Shown piece by piece: positions 27,001 to 42,000 of a DNA stretch of 64,000 nt. The stretch is taken from contig NZ_JARXVD010000023.1 in assembly GCF_029892685.1 (NCBI RefSeq), positions 1 to 64,000 of the forward strand. Reading direction: 5' to 3'. Positions within the stretch are counted from its first letter, which is position 1; each line of letters opens with the position of its first letter. Under the pieces are notes generated by a model. The model saw nothing but the letters and a program-made list of their open reading frames with translations. It searched no databases and was not told the origin of the DNA. The DNA is from Mycobacterium sp. OTB74. GTDB taxonomy: Bacteria; Actinomycetota; Actinomycetes; Mycobacteriales; Mycobacteriaceae. The translations under genes were made by a program, and so were the position numbers.

Positions 27001-30000
27001 GCCGACCGTTCCAGCAGCAGCGCCACACACCCGCCTGGGCCCGCACCACACCCAGTCAGCAAGTGCGCCAACCGATTCGATGCGTCGTCCAGTTCACGAT
27101 AGGTCATGGAGCGGTCGTCAAAGGTCAGCGCCGCCGCCTGCGGCGTTCGAGCGACCTGCGCGGCGAACACCTCGGGCACCGAGACCGGCTCCCGCGGGGT
27201 TTGCGTCAGTATCGCCCGGTTGCCCAAGTCATCGAGACGGGCGTGCTCATCCTCGTCAAGCACATCCACCGACGACAACGGTTGCGCCGGGTCGGTGGTC
27301 ATCGCCACCAACACCCGCTCCAACCGCCGGGCCAACGATTCAACGGAAGCTTCGTCGAACACATCCGTGCGGTATTCGACCCGACCACCGATGCCGGCCG
27401 GATCACCAGCCTCGGTCCGGTGTTCCGCCAACGAGAGCGACAGGTCCATCCGAGCGGTTTGGGTGTTCACCGGCATCGAAGAGATGGCCAGATCACCCGA
27501 CGCCACCCCCACGCTCGAGGAATCGTTGGTACCGGCGGGCAGGTTCTGCCAGGCCAACATCACCTGAACCAACGGATGATGCGTCAACGACCGGGCCGGA
27601 TTGAGCCGCTCCACAACCACTTCGAAGGGCACATCCTGATGCTCGTAAGCGGCCAAGCTTCGCGAGCGCACCTGGCCCAAGAGCTCGTCGACGGTGGGAT
27701 CACCGGTTAAGTCGACGCGCAACACCAAGGTGTTAACGAAGAAACCCACCAACTCATCGAGCGCCGGATCACGCCGACCCGCGATCGGAAAACCCACCGC
27801 CACATCAGAACTCGCGCTAAGTTTGCCCAACAACACCGCCAGGGCGGCCTGCACCACCATAAAACTGGTCACGTTATGCTCACGCGCCAACCGAGCAACC
27901 CGCTGCTGCAGATCCGCCGACCAGTCCACCTCCACACTCGCCCCGCGATAATCGGCCACCTGCGGATAGGGGCGATCTGTCGGCAACGCCAACCGGTCCG
28001 GCAACCCCGCCAACGCATGCTGCCAATACGCCAACTGCCCCGCGATCGGGCTCGCACTATCGGCTAAATCACCGAACTGCCCCCGCTGCCACAACGTGTA
28101 ATCCACATACTGCACCGGAAGATCCGCCAACCCCGGACCCTGACCCGCGCAACGCGCCGCATACGCCAGCCCCAGATCCCGGGTCAACGGCGCGATCGAC
28201 CAGCCGTCGGCGGCGATATGGTGCACCACCGCCACCAACACATGCTCACTATCAGCAATACGGAAAAGCCTGGCCCGCAACGGAATCTCCACCGCCAAAT
28301 CGAACGCGTGGCACACCACCGCGTCGATGGCCCCCTCCAGCTCGCCTTCCGACCATCCGGTCGCATCGACAACCTGCCAATCGAAATCCGCCTGGTCAGC
28401 AGCCACCACAACCTGCTGCGGCACACCCTCAACAGCGGCGAGAAGCGTCCGCAAACTCTCATGCCGACCCACCACATCCCCCAGCGCCGCACCCAACGCA
28501 TCGGCATCCAGTGGCCCCGTCAACCGCAGCGCTACCGCCATGTTGTAAACCGCTGTGGGGCCTTGTAATTGGTCGAGGAACCACAACCGCGACTGCGCAA
28601 ACGACAACGGCACCACCGCAGGCCGCTCCACCGCCACCAAGGGCTTGAGCCGGCCCTCGCCCGCCCGGATGCGAGGCGCCAACTGCGCCACCGTCGGCGC
28701 CTCGAACACGGTGCGCACCGCAAGGGCGGCATCCATCCCCGCATTGACCGCAGCGATCAGGCGCATCGCCGACAACGAGTCACCGCCGAGTTCGAAGAAC
28801 GAATCGTCCACCCCGACCCGATCCAGCCCAAGCACCTGAGCATAAATCCCGGCCAGGATCTCCTCGGTCAGGGTGCTCGGAGCGCGATAACCGGCCCTGT
28901 CCTGATACTCCGGCGCCGGCAACGCCTTTCGATCAAGCTTGCCGTTGACCGTCAACGGTAGCGCATCGATGGCCACGATCGCCGAGGGAACCATGAACTC
29001 CGGCAACCGATCAACCAGCGCGGCACGTGCGGCACCGGTGTCCACATCGCCGGTCACATACCCCACCAGACGCTTATCCCCCGGACGGTCCTCGCGGGCG
29101 ATCACCACCGCCTGCTCAACACCATCCAATCCGGCCAGCACAGTTCGGATTTCGCCCAGCTCGATCCGATACCCACGAATCTTGACCTGCTCATCGACGC
29201 GCCCCAGATACCGCAACTGACCATCGGCACCCCACGACACCAAATCTCCGGTGCGATACATCCGCGACCCCGGCACCCCGAACGGACACGCCACAAACCG
29301 CGACCCCGTCAACGGCGCCCGCCGCCAATACCCCACTCCCACACCAGCACCGGCGATATACAACTCCCCAACCACACCGGCGGGCACCGGCCGCAACCAC
29401 CCATCGAGCACGAACAACGCGGTGGTCGGTGGCGGCGAACCGATAGGCGCCACCCCCGCCGCTGCCGACCCCCGCCCCATCGGAGCGGTGATCGCCGCGT
29501 ACACGGTGGCTTCGGTGGGGCCGTAGGCGTTGATCATCATCCGCCCGGGCGCCCACTCGTCGACGACCTCCGATGGGCAGGCCTCGCCGCCGAGCAGCAG
29601 CGCCACCGACTCCAGTCCTTGCCGGCGCAGTGCCGCGACCGCGGACGGGGTTTGAGTGAGGACGTTGACGTGCTCGCGCACCAGCAAGGCATGGAAGTCC
29701 TCCGGCGAACGGACCACCTCATCGGGCACCACCACCAGCCGTCCGCCGGCCATCAGTGCCGCCCAGATCTCCCATACCGAGAAATCGAAGGCATACGAAT
29801 GGCACTGCGTCCACACCTGCGCCGCCGGCAGGCCAATGGGCGGCGAATCCGCCAGATGGGCGAGATTGCGGTGGCTCAGCGCCACCGCTTTCGGGGCGCC
29901 GGTGGTGCCCGAGGTGTAAATCAGATACGCAATGTCATCGGGCGCCGGTGCCGGCAGCGGCGTGCGGGGTTGGCTCTGGATAGCGGAGTCGTCGACATCG

Positions 30001-33000
30001 ATGACCAGTACATGGTGGCCGTCCAGACGGTCAGCTAGCCCGGCCGCGGTGATCACGGCGCTTGCATCGGCGTCGCTCAACATGAAGTCGACCCGTGCCT
30101 GCGGCAGCGCCGGATCGATCGCCAAGTACGCCGCCCCGGTTTTCAGTATCGCCAGCATCGTCACCACGGCGTGCGCCGAGCGCTCCAACAACAACGCCAC
30201 GCACCCACCAGCGCACACACCGCGGTCAATCAGTAGATGTGCCAACCGATTCGACGCCTCATCGAGTTCGCAATAGGTCATCGACAGGTGGCCGGAGGTC
30301 ACCGCCACCGCTTCCGGGGTTCGGGCAACCTGTGCGGTGAACAACTCGGGCACCGAGACCGGTTCCGGCGGCGCCTGCGTCAGGACCGCACGATTACCCA
30401 GCACATCCAGCGCGGCGCGCTCGCCGTCGTCGAGTACATCCACCGACGACAACGGCTGCGCCGGGTCGGTGGTCATGGCCACCAACACCCGCTCCAACCG
30501 CCGGGCCAACGATTCAACGGAAGCTTCGTCGAACACATCGGTGCGGTATTCCACCCGACCACCGATGCCGGCCGGATCACCAGCCTCGGTCTGGCGTTCG
30601 GCCAACGAGAACGACAGGTCCATCCGAGCAGTCTGGGTGTTCACCGGCATCGGAGAGATGGCCAGATCACCCGACGCCACCCCCACGCTCGAGGGATCGT
30701 TGGTACCGGCGGGCAGGTTCTGCCAGGCCAACATCACCTGGATCAGTGGGTGGTGGGCCAGTGACCGGGTGGGGTTGAGTCTTTCGACGAGGACCTCGAA
30801 GGGCACGTCCTGGTTTTCATAGGCGGCCAGGCTGCGCTGCTGCACCTGCGCTAACAGCTCAGCGACGGTCGGATCACCGGTTAAGTCGACGCGCAACACC
30901 AAGGTGTTGACGAAGAAACCCACCAGCTCATCGAGCGCCGGATCACGCCGACCCGCGATCGGAAAACCCACCGCCACATCAGAACTCGCACTCAACGTGC
31001 CCAACAGCACCGCCAACGCGGCCTGCACCACCATGAAACTGGTCACGTTATGCTCACGCGCCAACCGAGCAACCTTCTGCTGCAGATCCGCCGGCCAGTC
31101 CACCGCCACACTGGCCCCGCGATAATCGGCCACCTGCGGATAGGGGCGATCTGTCGGCAACGCCAACCGGTCCGGCAATCCCGCCAACGCATGCTGCCAG
31201 TACGCCAACTGCCCGGCGATCGGGCTACCGCTATCGGCCAGATCACCGAACTGCGCACGCTGCCACAACGTGTAATCCACATACTGCACCGGGAGATCCG
31301 CCCAATCGGGAGACTGCCCCACGCAGCGGCTGGCATAAGCCATACCCAGATCGGCGACCAACGGGGCGATCGACCAGCCGTCGGCAGCGATATGGTGCAC
31401 CACCGCCACCAACACATGCTCACCATCAGCAATACGGAAAAGCCTTGACTGCAAAGGGATCTCCGTGGAGATATCAAACAGATGGCCGACCACGGCATCG
31501 ATGGCGTCATCGAGTTGGATCTCCGACCAGCCGGTTGCATCGACAATCTGCCAACCGAAGTCAGCCCCATCGGCCTCGTGCACCCGCTGCCGGGCTACCC
31601 CACTGGGGGCCTCGATCAACGTCCGCAGGCTCTCATGCCGACCCACCACATCCCCCAGCGCCGCACCCAACGCATCGGCATCCAGTGGCCCCGTCAACCG
31701 CAGCGCTACCGGCATGTTGTAAACCGCTGTGGGGCCTTGTAATTGGTCGAGGAACCACAACCGCGACTGCGCAAACGACAACGGCACCACCGCAGGCCGC
31801 TCCACCGCCACCAAGGGCTTGAGCTGGCCCTCGCCCGCCCGGATGCGAGGCGCCAACTGCGCCACCGTCGGCGCCTCGAACACGGTGCGCACCGCAAGGG
31901 CGGCATCCATCCCCGCATTGACCGCAGCGATCAGGCGCATCGCCGACAACGAGTCACCGCCGAGTTCGAAGAAGGATTGGTCGGTGCTGACGCGTTCGAG
32001 CCCAAGCACCTGAGCATAAATCCCGGCCAGGATCTCCTCGGTCAGGGTGCTCGGAGCGCGATAACCGGCCCTGTCCTGATACTCCGGCGCCGGCAACGCT
32101 TTTCGATCAAGCTTGCCGTTGACCGTCAACGGTAGCGCATCGATGGCCACGATCGCCGAGGGAACCATGAACTCCGGCAACCGATCAACCAGCGCGGCAC
32201 GTGCGGCACCGGTGTCCACATCGCCGGTCACATACCCCACCAGACGCTTATCGCCCGAACGGTCCTCGCGGGCGATCACCACCGCCTGCTCAGCACCATC
32301 CAATCCGGCCAGCACAGTTCGGATTTCGCCCAGCTCGATCCGATACCCACGAATCTTGACCTGCTCATCGACGCGCCCCAGATACCGCAACTGACCATCG
32401 GCACCCCACGACACCAAATCTCCGGTGCGATACATCCGCGACCCCGGCACCCCGAACGGACACGCCACAAACCGCGACCCCGTCAACGGCGCCCGCCGCC
32501 AATACCCCACTCCCACACCACCACCGGCGACATACAACTCCCCGACCACACCCGCCGGCACCGGCCGCAACCACCCATCCAGCACAAACAACGCCGCCCC
32601 CGCCACCGGCGAACCGATCGGCGGAACACCCGACCCCGCCGCCAGCGGCGCACTCATCGACACACACATCGTGGTCTCGGTCGGGCCGTACCCGTTGACC
32701 ATCACCCGACCCGGCGCCCACGCATCAACCACCTCGGCAGGGCAGGCCTCACCGGCCACCATCAACGCCACCGAACCCAACACGGCCGGATCCAATGCGG
32801 CCACCGCCGAGGGTGTCTGACTCAACACCGTCACACCCTCGGCCACCAACAACGCCTGCAAATCCTGCGGCGAGCGCACCACCTCATCGGGCACCACCAC
32901 CACCCGGCCGCCATGGAGCAAAGCCCCGAAGATCTCCCACACCGACACGTCGAACGCCAACGAATGACACTGCGACCACACCCGATCCGGGCCCATCGGC

Positions 33001-36000
33001 AAAGCGCCCGCCCACGACACCAACAACCCGGTGACACTGCCGTGAGTAACCGCCACCCCCTTGGGCACCCCCGTGGTGCCCGAGGTGTAAATCAGATACG
33101 CAACCTCACCCGGGGACGGCACCGGCAGCGGCGTGCAGGGTTGACTCCCGATCGCGGGATCATCCACATCGACGACCAGCACATCGTGACCGCCCACCCG
33201 GTCAGCCAACCCGGCCGTGGTGATGACCACGATCGGCGCGGCATCATCGAGCACAAACCCGACCCGCGACCCCGGCAATCCCGGATCGATCGGCACATAC
33301 CCCGCCCCGGCCTTAAGCACCGCCAACAACGCCACGATCGCCTCGGCCGACCGCTCCAGCAGCACCCCCACACACCGTCCCGGACCAGCACCACACCCAA
33401 CCAACAAGTGCGCCAACCGATTCGACGCCTCATCCAACTCGCCATAACTCATGCAGTGGCCCTCGGAGGTCACCGCCACCGCCTGTGGGGTTCGGGCGGC
33501 CTGCGCGGCGAAGACCCCGGGCACCGACACCGGTTCCGGCGGCGTCTGCATCAGGACCGCACGATTACCCAGCACAGCTAGCGCGGCGCGCTCAACGTCG
33601 TCGAGCACATCCACCGACGACAACCGCTGCGCCGGGTCAGTGGTCATCGCCACCAACACCCGCCCCAACCGCCCAACCAACGCTGCGACAGACGCCTCAT
33701 CAAACACATCAGTCCGGTATTGGATCCGCAGGTTCAGCACGTCACCGGGCATGGCTTGGATCGTGAGTGAGTAATGGTTGTACTCGTGGTTGGTGAGTTC
33801 GGTGATGGTCAGGTCGTCGGTGCTGGCCATGGTGGTGGTGTTGATGGGGTAGTTCTCGTAGACGAAGGCGGTGTCGAACAGTTGGTGGTGGCCGCTGAGG
33901 TGGTGAATCTCGTTGAGCCCCAGGTGTTCGTGGTCGAGTGTCTGGTTACGGACCTTGTGCAACTGAGCGAGCAGATCAGCGGTGGTCGTGGTCGGCTCAA
34001 TCCTCGCGCGTACCGGCACCGTGTTGATCAACAAACCGACCATCGCATCCACGCCGGCCACCTCGGCCGGCCGGCCTGAGACCACCGCACCGAACACGAC
34101 ATCACTGCGGCCGGTCAACCCCATCAACAGCTGCGCGAACGCCGCCTGCAACACCGTGCTCACCGTGGTCTGACACGACCGCGCCAACTCCGCCACCGCC
34201 GCAGTGGTCTGCTCGGACAACCCGAACATCGCGGTCGCCCGCGGGCCCGGCCCGACGCGATCGGGCGGACCCACCAGCGTCGGAGCATCGACACCGGCCA
34301 ACACCTCGCCCCAGACGGCGCGGGCGCCATCGACGTCGCGGTCGGCGAGCCAATCGACGAACCGGCGGAACGGCACCGGCGCGGGCAGCCGCTGGCGGTA
34401 GTAGCCGGCGAAGACCTCACCCAACACAATCGGCAACGACCAGCCATCGAGCACGATGTGATGACTGGTCAACACCAACCGATGCTCATCAACACCGGTA
34501 CGGATCAACACCGCCCGCATCGGAGACTCATTCGCCAGATCACACACCACCGCACGCTCACCCGCACACAACCGCACGATCCGCTCATTGCGGTCGAGTC
34601 CATCACGGCTCAGATCAACGTACTGCCAAGGCAATTCTGGTTGAGTCGACAGAATCTGAACGGGCACCTCGAACCGGTCGACGAACCGCGCGGCCAAGTT
34701 CGGGTGCCGAGACACCACCGACTGCACCGCATCCCGCAGCCGGTGGTGATCGAGTCGGCCGCTCAAAGTCAGATCGAGCTGCACGGCATACACATCGTCG
34801 TCGCCAGAACTGTGAGCGACGTTGGCGTGGAACAACAATCCCTGCTGCAGGGGTGTCAACGGCAAAATATCAGCCACCCGATACTGCGCGCCCAGGTCAT
34901 CGATCTGGCACTGAGTCAGCCGCGCAGGCGCAATATCCGACGGGGTCAACCCGCCCCCACCACCACGCACATGCGCGCAGATACCGGCCAGAGCGTCAAA
35001 CCACAGCCCGGACAGGCGGGTGACCTGGACGTGGTCCAGTGCCGAGAGCGCCCACGTCCACCCCGCCCGCAAACGGGGACCATCGACAGTGTCCACGGTG
35101 CCGGCGTTGAGTTCGACGGTGTGTGCCAACGGCATCGGGACCGCCGCGGCCACACCGGTGAGCGCCCCACCGTCCTGGGCAACCCGCCACAAATCAGCAG
35201 AGACCTCACCGGCACCCATGCGGCCCAGATAGTTGAACCCGATCGCCGGATCGGCGCCGGCCAGATCGACATCACAGTTCAGGTAGCGCAACAGCCCGTA
35301 CGTCACGCCGTCCGGCAACGCCCGTAGTTGCTCCTTGGCGCCCTTGACGATCGGCCCCAAGTTCACATCACCGGCGGCCACCTGGCCCCAATCCAACCCA
35401 CCGACGGTCAACGCCACCGGGTACTTGGTGGTGAACCAGCCCACCGTCCGCGACAAATCAACATCGGCCAGTTCTTCCTGACGCCCGTGGCCTTCCGCGT
35501 CGATGACGACGGGTGCCCCTGCGGTGCCCAGGAATTCGGTCAACGCCAGCCCGAACGCGATCAACAGAACGTCGTTGATCCCGGCATGGAACGCCGCCGG
35601 CACCTCCCCCAGCAACATCCGGGTCGTCTCGACATCCAACTCGGTCGACAAACTGCCGGCATTGGCATAGCTGTCCACCTCCGGGCGCACCGCAGGCAAG
35701 GCTGCCGGCACCGCCGCGATCTGCCGCCAGCACTCCGCGGTGTTCACCACCTCCGGGCGATACGCATGCTCAACCAGGACCTGCGCCCACCGGGCGAAAG
35801 ATGTGCGCGGCGCGGGCAGCACGACCGGCTGTCCCCCACGATGCTGGACCCACACAAGGTTCAAGTCCTCCAACAGGATTCGCCACGACACCCCATCAAC
35901 AGCCAGATGATGCACGATCACCAACAACTGGCCAGTGGCGGCCGACCACAGGGCGCTGACCATCACCCCGGCCGCAGGGTTCAGCCGCGATCGAGCCTCG

Positions 36001-39000
36001 ATGACCGCGTCGTCGGTCAACACGTCAACGGTGTGCAAGCAGGTGCGGGCATCCACCGACCCCGACTCGGGCACGCTCAAAAGCCAAGCACCGGCACCGT
36101 CGTCCTCGACACGCATGCGCAACATGGCATGCCGATCCAGCACCGCTTGCAACACCACCAGCACGTCAGCCTCAGACACCCCAACCGGAGCCTGAATCAA
36201 CACGCTCTGGTTGAACTCATCGACCGGACCCTCAACATCGTGCAGCCACGAGATGATTGGAGTCGTCAGCAGCGGGCCGATGCCTTCGTCGACCGCCTCA
36301 CCATCACCGTCGAGGACCGTCGCAACCCGCGCCAGCCCGGCCACCGACTGCTCTACGAACACATCCCGCGGCCGGAACACCACCCCCGCCGCACGCGCCC
36401 GCGCCACCACCTGCATCGACAAAATGCTGTCGCCGCCGAGTTCGAAGAAGGATTGGTCGGTGCTGACGCGTTCGAGTCCGAGGACTTGGGCGTAAATCCC
36501 GGCCAGGATCTCCTCGGTCAGGGTGCTCGGAGCGCGATAACCGGCCCTGTCCTGATACTCCGGCGCCGGCAACGCTTTTCGATCAAGCTTGCCGTTGACC
36601 GTCAACGGTAGCGCATCGATGGCCACGATCGCCGAGGGAACCATGAACTCCGGCAACCGATCAACCAGCGCGGCACGTGCGGCACCGGTGTCCACATCGC
36701 CGGTCACATACCCCACCAGACGCTTATCGCCCGAACGGTCCTCGCGGGCGATCACCACCGCCTGCTCAACACCATCCAATCCGGCCAGCACAGTTCGGAT
36801 TTCGCCCAGCTCGATCCGATACCCACGAATCTTGACCTGCTCATCGACGCGCCCCAGATACCGCAACTGACCATCGGCACCCCACGACACCAAATCTCCG
36901 GTGCGATACATCCGCGACCCCGGCACCCCGAACGGACACGCCACAAACCGCGACCCCGTCAACGGCGCCCGCCGCCAATACCCCACTCCCACACCAGCAC
37001 CGGCGACATACAACTCCCCGACCACACCCGCCGGCACCGGACGCAACCACCCATCCAGCACAAACAACGCCGCCCCCGCCACCGGCGAACCGATCGGCGG
37101 AACACCCGAGCCGGCCGCCAGCGGCGCACTCATCGACACACACATCGTGGTCTCGGTCGGCCCGTACCCGTTGACCATCACCCGACCCGGCGCCCACGCA
37201 TCAACCACCTCGGCAGGGCAGGCCTCACCGGCCACCATCAACGCCACCGAACCCAACACGGCCGGATCCAATGCGGCCACCGCCGAGGGTGTCTGACTCA
37301 ACACCGTCACACCCTCGGCCACCAACAACGCCTGCAAATCCTGCGGCGAGCGCACCACCTCATCGGGCACCACCACCACCCGGCCGCCATGGAGCAACGC
37401 CCCGAAGATCTCCCACACCGACACGTCGAACGCCAACGAATGACACTGCGACCACACCTGATCCGGGCCCATCGGCAAAGCGCCCGCCCACGACACCAAC
37501 AACCCGGTGACACTGCCGTGAGTAACCGCCACCCCCTTGGGCACCCCCGTGGTGCCCGAGGTGTAAATCAGATACGCAACCTCACCCGGGGACGGCACCG
37601 GCAGCGGCGTGCAGGGTTGACTCCCGATCGCGGGATCATCCACATCGACGACCAGCACATCGTGACCGCCCACCCGGTCAGCCAACCCGGCCGTGGTGAT
37701 GACCACGATCGGCGCGGCATCATCGAGCACAAACCCGACCCGCGACCCCGGCAATCCCGGATCGATCGGCACATACCCCGCCCCGGCCTTAAGCACCGCC
37801 AACAACGCCACCACCGCCCGAGCCGACCGCTCCAGCAGCACCCCCACACACCGTCCCGGACCAGCACCACACCCAACCAACAAGTGCGCCAACCGATTCG
37901 ACGCCTCATCCAACTCGCCATAACTCATACAGCGGCCCTCGGAGGTCACCGCCACCGCCTGTGGGGTTCGGGCGGCCTGCGCGGCGAACAACTCGGGCAC
38001 CGACACCGGTTCCGGCGCGGGCCCCGACAGCACTGCCCGGTTACCCCACCCATCAAGACCAGCACGCTCACCGGCATCCAACACATCCACCGACGACAAC
38101 CGCCGGCCCGGGTCAGCGGTCATCGCCACCAACACCCGCCCCAACCGCCCAACCAACGCTGCGACAGACGCCTCATCAAACACATCAGTCCGGTATTGGA
38201 TCCGACCACCGATGCCGGCCGGATCACCAGCTTCAGTCCAGCGATCTCCGAGGAGGAATACCAAATCCATTTGGGCGGCTTGGGTATTCACCGGTATCCG
38301 GGCGACCTCCAGATCGCCCAAGACCAAGCCCTCTGCAGGGTCGGCACCTAGTCCGGGCAAGTTCTCCCAGGCCAATGTCACCTGGATCAGTGGGTGGTGG
38401 GCCAGTGACCGGGTGGGGTTGAGTTTTTCGACGAGGACCTCGAAGGGCACGTCCTGGTTTTCATACGCGGCCAGGCTGCGCTGCTGCACCTGGGCCAGCA
38501 CCTCAGCGACGGTCGGATCGCCGGTTAAGTCGACGCGCAACACCAAGGTGTTCACGAAGAATCCGACCAACTCATCAAGTGCCTGGTCACGGCGCCCCGC
38601 AATCGGAAAGCCGAACGCCACATCAGAACTCGCGCTCAAAGTGCCCAGCAGCACCGCCAACGCAGCCTGCATCACCATGAAGCTGGTGACGTTGTGCTCA
38701 CGCGCCAACCGAGCAACCCGCTGCTGCAGATCAGGCGACCAGTCCACCTCCACACTCGCCCCGCGATAATCGGCTACCTGTGGATACGGACGATCTGTAG
38801 GCAAGGCCAGTCGGTCCGGCAGTCCTGCCAACGCGTTCTGCCAGTACGCCAACTGCCCAGCGATCAAGCTGTCCCCGTCGTCCAAATCGCCGAACTGCGC
38901 ACGCTGCCACAACGTGTAATCCACGTACTGCACCGGAAGATCCGCCCAGCCCGGAGCCTGCCCCACACAACGAGCCGCATACGCCACGCCCAGATCCCGG

Positions 39001-42000
39001 GTCAATGGGGCGATCGACCAGCCATCACCCGCGATATGGTGCAACACCGCCACCAACACATGCGCACCATCACCGACTCGGAAAAGCCTGGCCCGCAACG
39101 GAATCTCCACCGCCAGATCAAACGCGTGGCACACCGCGGCGTCGATGGCCGCGTCGAGTTGCCCTTCCGGCCAACCCCTCGAATCGACAATCTCCCAACC
39201 GAAATCCAACTGATCAGGGGACAGCACCACCTGCCGGGGAATCCCCTCGGGCGCCGCGATCACCGTCCGCAGGCTTTCATGCCGGCCCACCACATCGGCC
39301 AGCGCCGCACCCAACGCGTCGGTATCCAGGTGCCCGGTCAGCCGCAGCGCTACCGCCATGTTGTACACCGGTGAGGGGCCTTGCAATTGGTCGATGAACC
39401 ACAACCGCGACTGCGCGAACGACAACGGCAGCACCGCGGGCCGCTGTTGCACCGTCAACGCGGCCCCCACCCGTTCCCCGGCATGCGTGCTGATCCATTC
39501 GGCCAACCCAGCCACGGTCGGCGCGTCGAACAACACCCGGATCGGGACCTCAACGCCCAGCTCCGCCCGGACCCGCGAGATCAAACGCGTCGCCGATAAT
39601 GAATGCCCACCCAGATCGAAGAACGAATCGTCGATACCGACCCGCGTCGCCCCGAGAACTTCGCCGAACAATGCGGCCAACAACCGTTCCCGCGGGTCAC
39701 GTGGCGCCCGATACGCCACCCCACTGACGAACTCCGGTGCCGGCAACGCTTTTCGGTCAAGCTTGCCGTTCACCGTCACCGGCAACGACCCCAGCACCAT
39801 GATCGCCGCCGGCACCATGAACTCGGGCAACCTGGCGGCCACAAAGTCACGCAGTTCAGCGGACCGTTCAATGGCCGACGGATCATTGACGGTCCCGGCG
39901 AGGGAACCGTTGCGGGCGGCGGAGGGCAGGTACAGATCCGACAGCACGGGCAGCGCGGCGCCATTGGCCGGCTCGGGGATCCGCGTGTAGATGAGGTCCA
40001 CCCAACCCGCGGTCGGCGACCAGGTCACCGCTGTGGCGTAGCCCAATTCCTGCCCCAGCAGATGACACTGGTGCGGCAACACCGCATCGAGTACGGATAC
40101 GCCGGCACGTAACTCAGTGACGCGCACCCGATCACCGGCCCGCGCCAACGCCCGCGCCAGCGCCACATCGGGCCATACCGCGGCATTGGGCACCCCGGTG
40201 ACACGCAGCTCCGGACGATGGTGCGACCGAAGATATTCCCTCAACTTGACGAGGCTGCCGAACCGCTGCCACGGTTCCGACGGTAGGTCCGCAGCCGAGC
40301 GCACCGGCACCGGCGCCTTGCGCAGCACCACCTCATACCGATAACCGCTCAGTTCGTTGACCGCACCCATCCGCTTGAGCTGCACATCGACCGCAGCGAT
40401 GTCGGGAAGATGCTGCGGCAACGCGGCAAAGAACTCCGGCGCCAACAACAGTTCCTGCTCGGCCAGCATTTCCCGGCGCACCCGCTCCCGCATCACCGCA
40501 GCGGTGTCCTCGCCAGTGGAGGTGTCGGCACACATCACCCCGGTGGTGAACTCCCGCAACAACGACAAGTTCCGCACATCACCGATGAACAACGCCCCGC
40601 CCGGCGCCAGCAGCCGCATCGCCACCGCCAACACATCCAGCAGATACCCCGCGCTCGGGAAGTACTGGACCACCGAGTTGAGCACCACCACATCGAAATG
40701 CCCCGCCGGCAACCCCTCGGCCACATCGGCCGGCTGCACCCGCAACCGCACCCGATCACCCCACGGCTGCGCCGCCACCGCCGCCTGCAGTGTCTGAATC
40801 GTCGGCGCGGAAAAGTCCGTACCCCAATACTGCTCACACGCCGGGGCCACCTGCGCGAGCAACAGCCCCGTACCCACCCCGATCTCCAACACCCTTTGCG
40901 GCTGCAGAGCCAGGATCCGATCGACGGTGGCCGCCTGCCATTCGTGCATCTGCCCCAACGGGATCGGCGCCCCGGTGTAGCTGCTGTGCCAGCCCGCGAA
41001 GTCCTCCCCCAACGCGGCCGCCGGCGCACCCTCGGTGAATGTCGAACCCGAATACAGCCCCTCATACAGGCCGTGCCACTGCTCGACCAGCTGCGCTTCC
41101 CGTTCAGGTTCGCGGACCAGCATCATCTCCCGGTCCAACACCACATATCCCACCAACTGCTTATCGCTGACCCCGTCGCCAGCAGCGGCCGTGGTTGTGT
41201 GGGTGACCGCCACCGCCTGCCCCACCCGGGGATGAGCGGTCAGCGCAGCCTGCACCTCGCCGAGTTCGATGCGGTACCCGCGCACCTTGACCTGCTCATC
41301 AGCACGCCCCAAATACCGCAACTGCCCATCCGGACCCCACGACACCAGATCCCCGGTCCGATACATCCGCGCCCCAGACCCCCCGAACGGACACGCCACA
41401 AACCGTGTTGCGGTCAACCCGCCCCGCCGCCAATACCCCACTCCCACACCACGACCCGCCAAATACAACTCACCGACCACCCCCGCCGGCACCGGACGCA
41501 ACCACTTGTCCAACACAAAGAACGCCGCCCCCGCAGTCGGCGCACCGATCGGGGGCGCACCCGACCCCACTGTCAGCGGCGCGCTCTTGCACAGCCACAT
41601 CGTCGTCTCGGTCGGACCGTACACATTGACCATCACCCGACCCGGCGCCCACCGATCCACCAACTCCAGCGAACACGGTTCAGCACCGATCACCAACGCC
41701 GTCGACTCCAACCCCTCAGTCGGCAGCACCGCAACCGCAGACGGAGTCTGGGTGAGCACACTGACCTTTTCACCGACCAACAACGCATGGAAATCATCCG
41801 CCGACCGGGCCACCGCATCGGGCACCACCACCAGCCGCCCACCATGGAGCAACGCACCCCAGATCTCCCACACCGAGAAATCGAACGCATAGGAATGGCA
41901 CTGCGACCACACCTGCCCCGGCGCCAACTCCACCCCGATCTGCAGCGAGTCAAACAACTGAGTGACATTGCGCTGAGTGACCGCCACCCCCTTGGGCACC

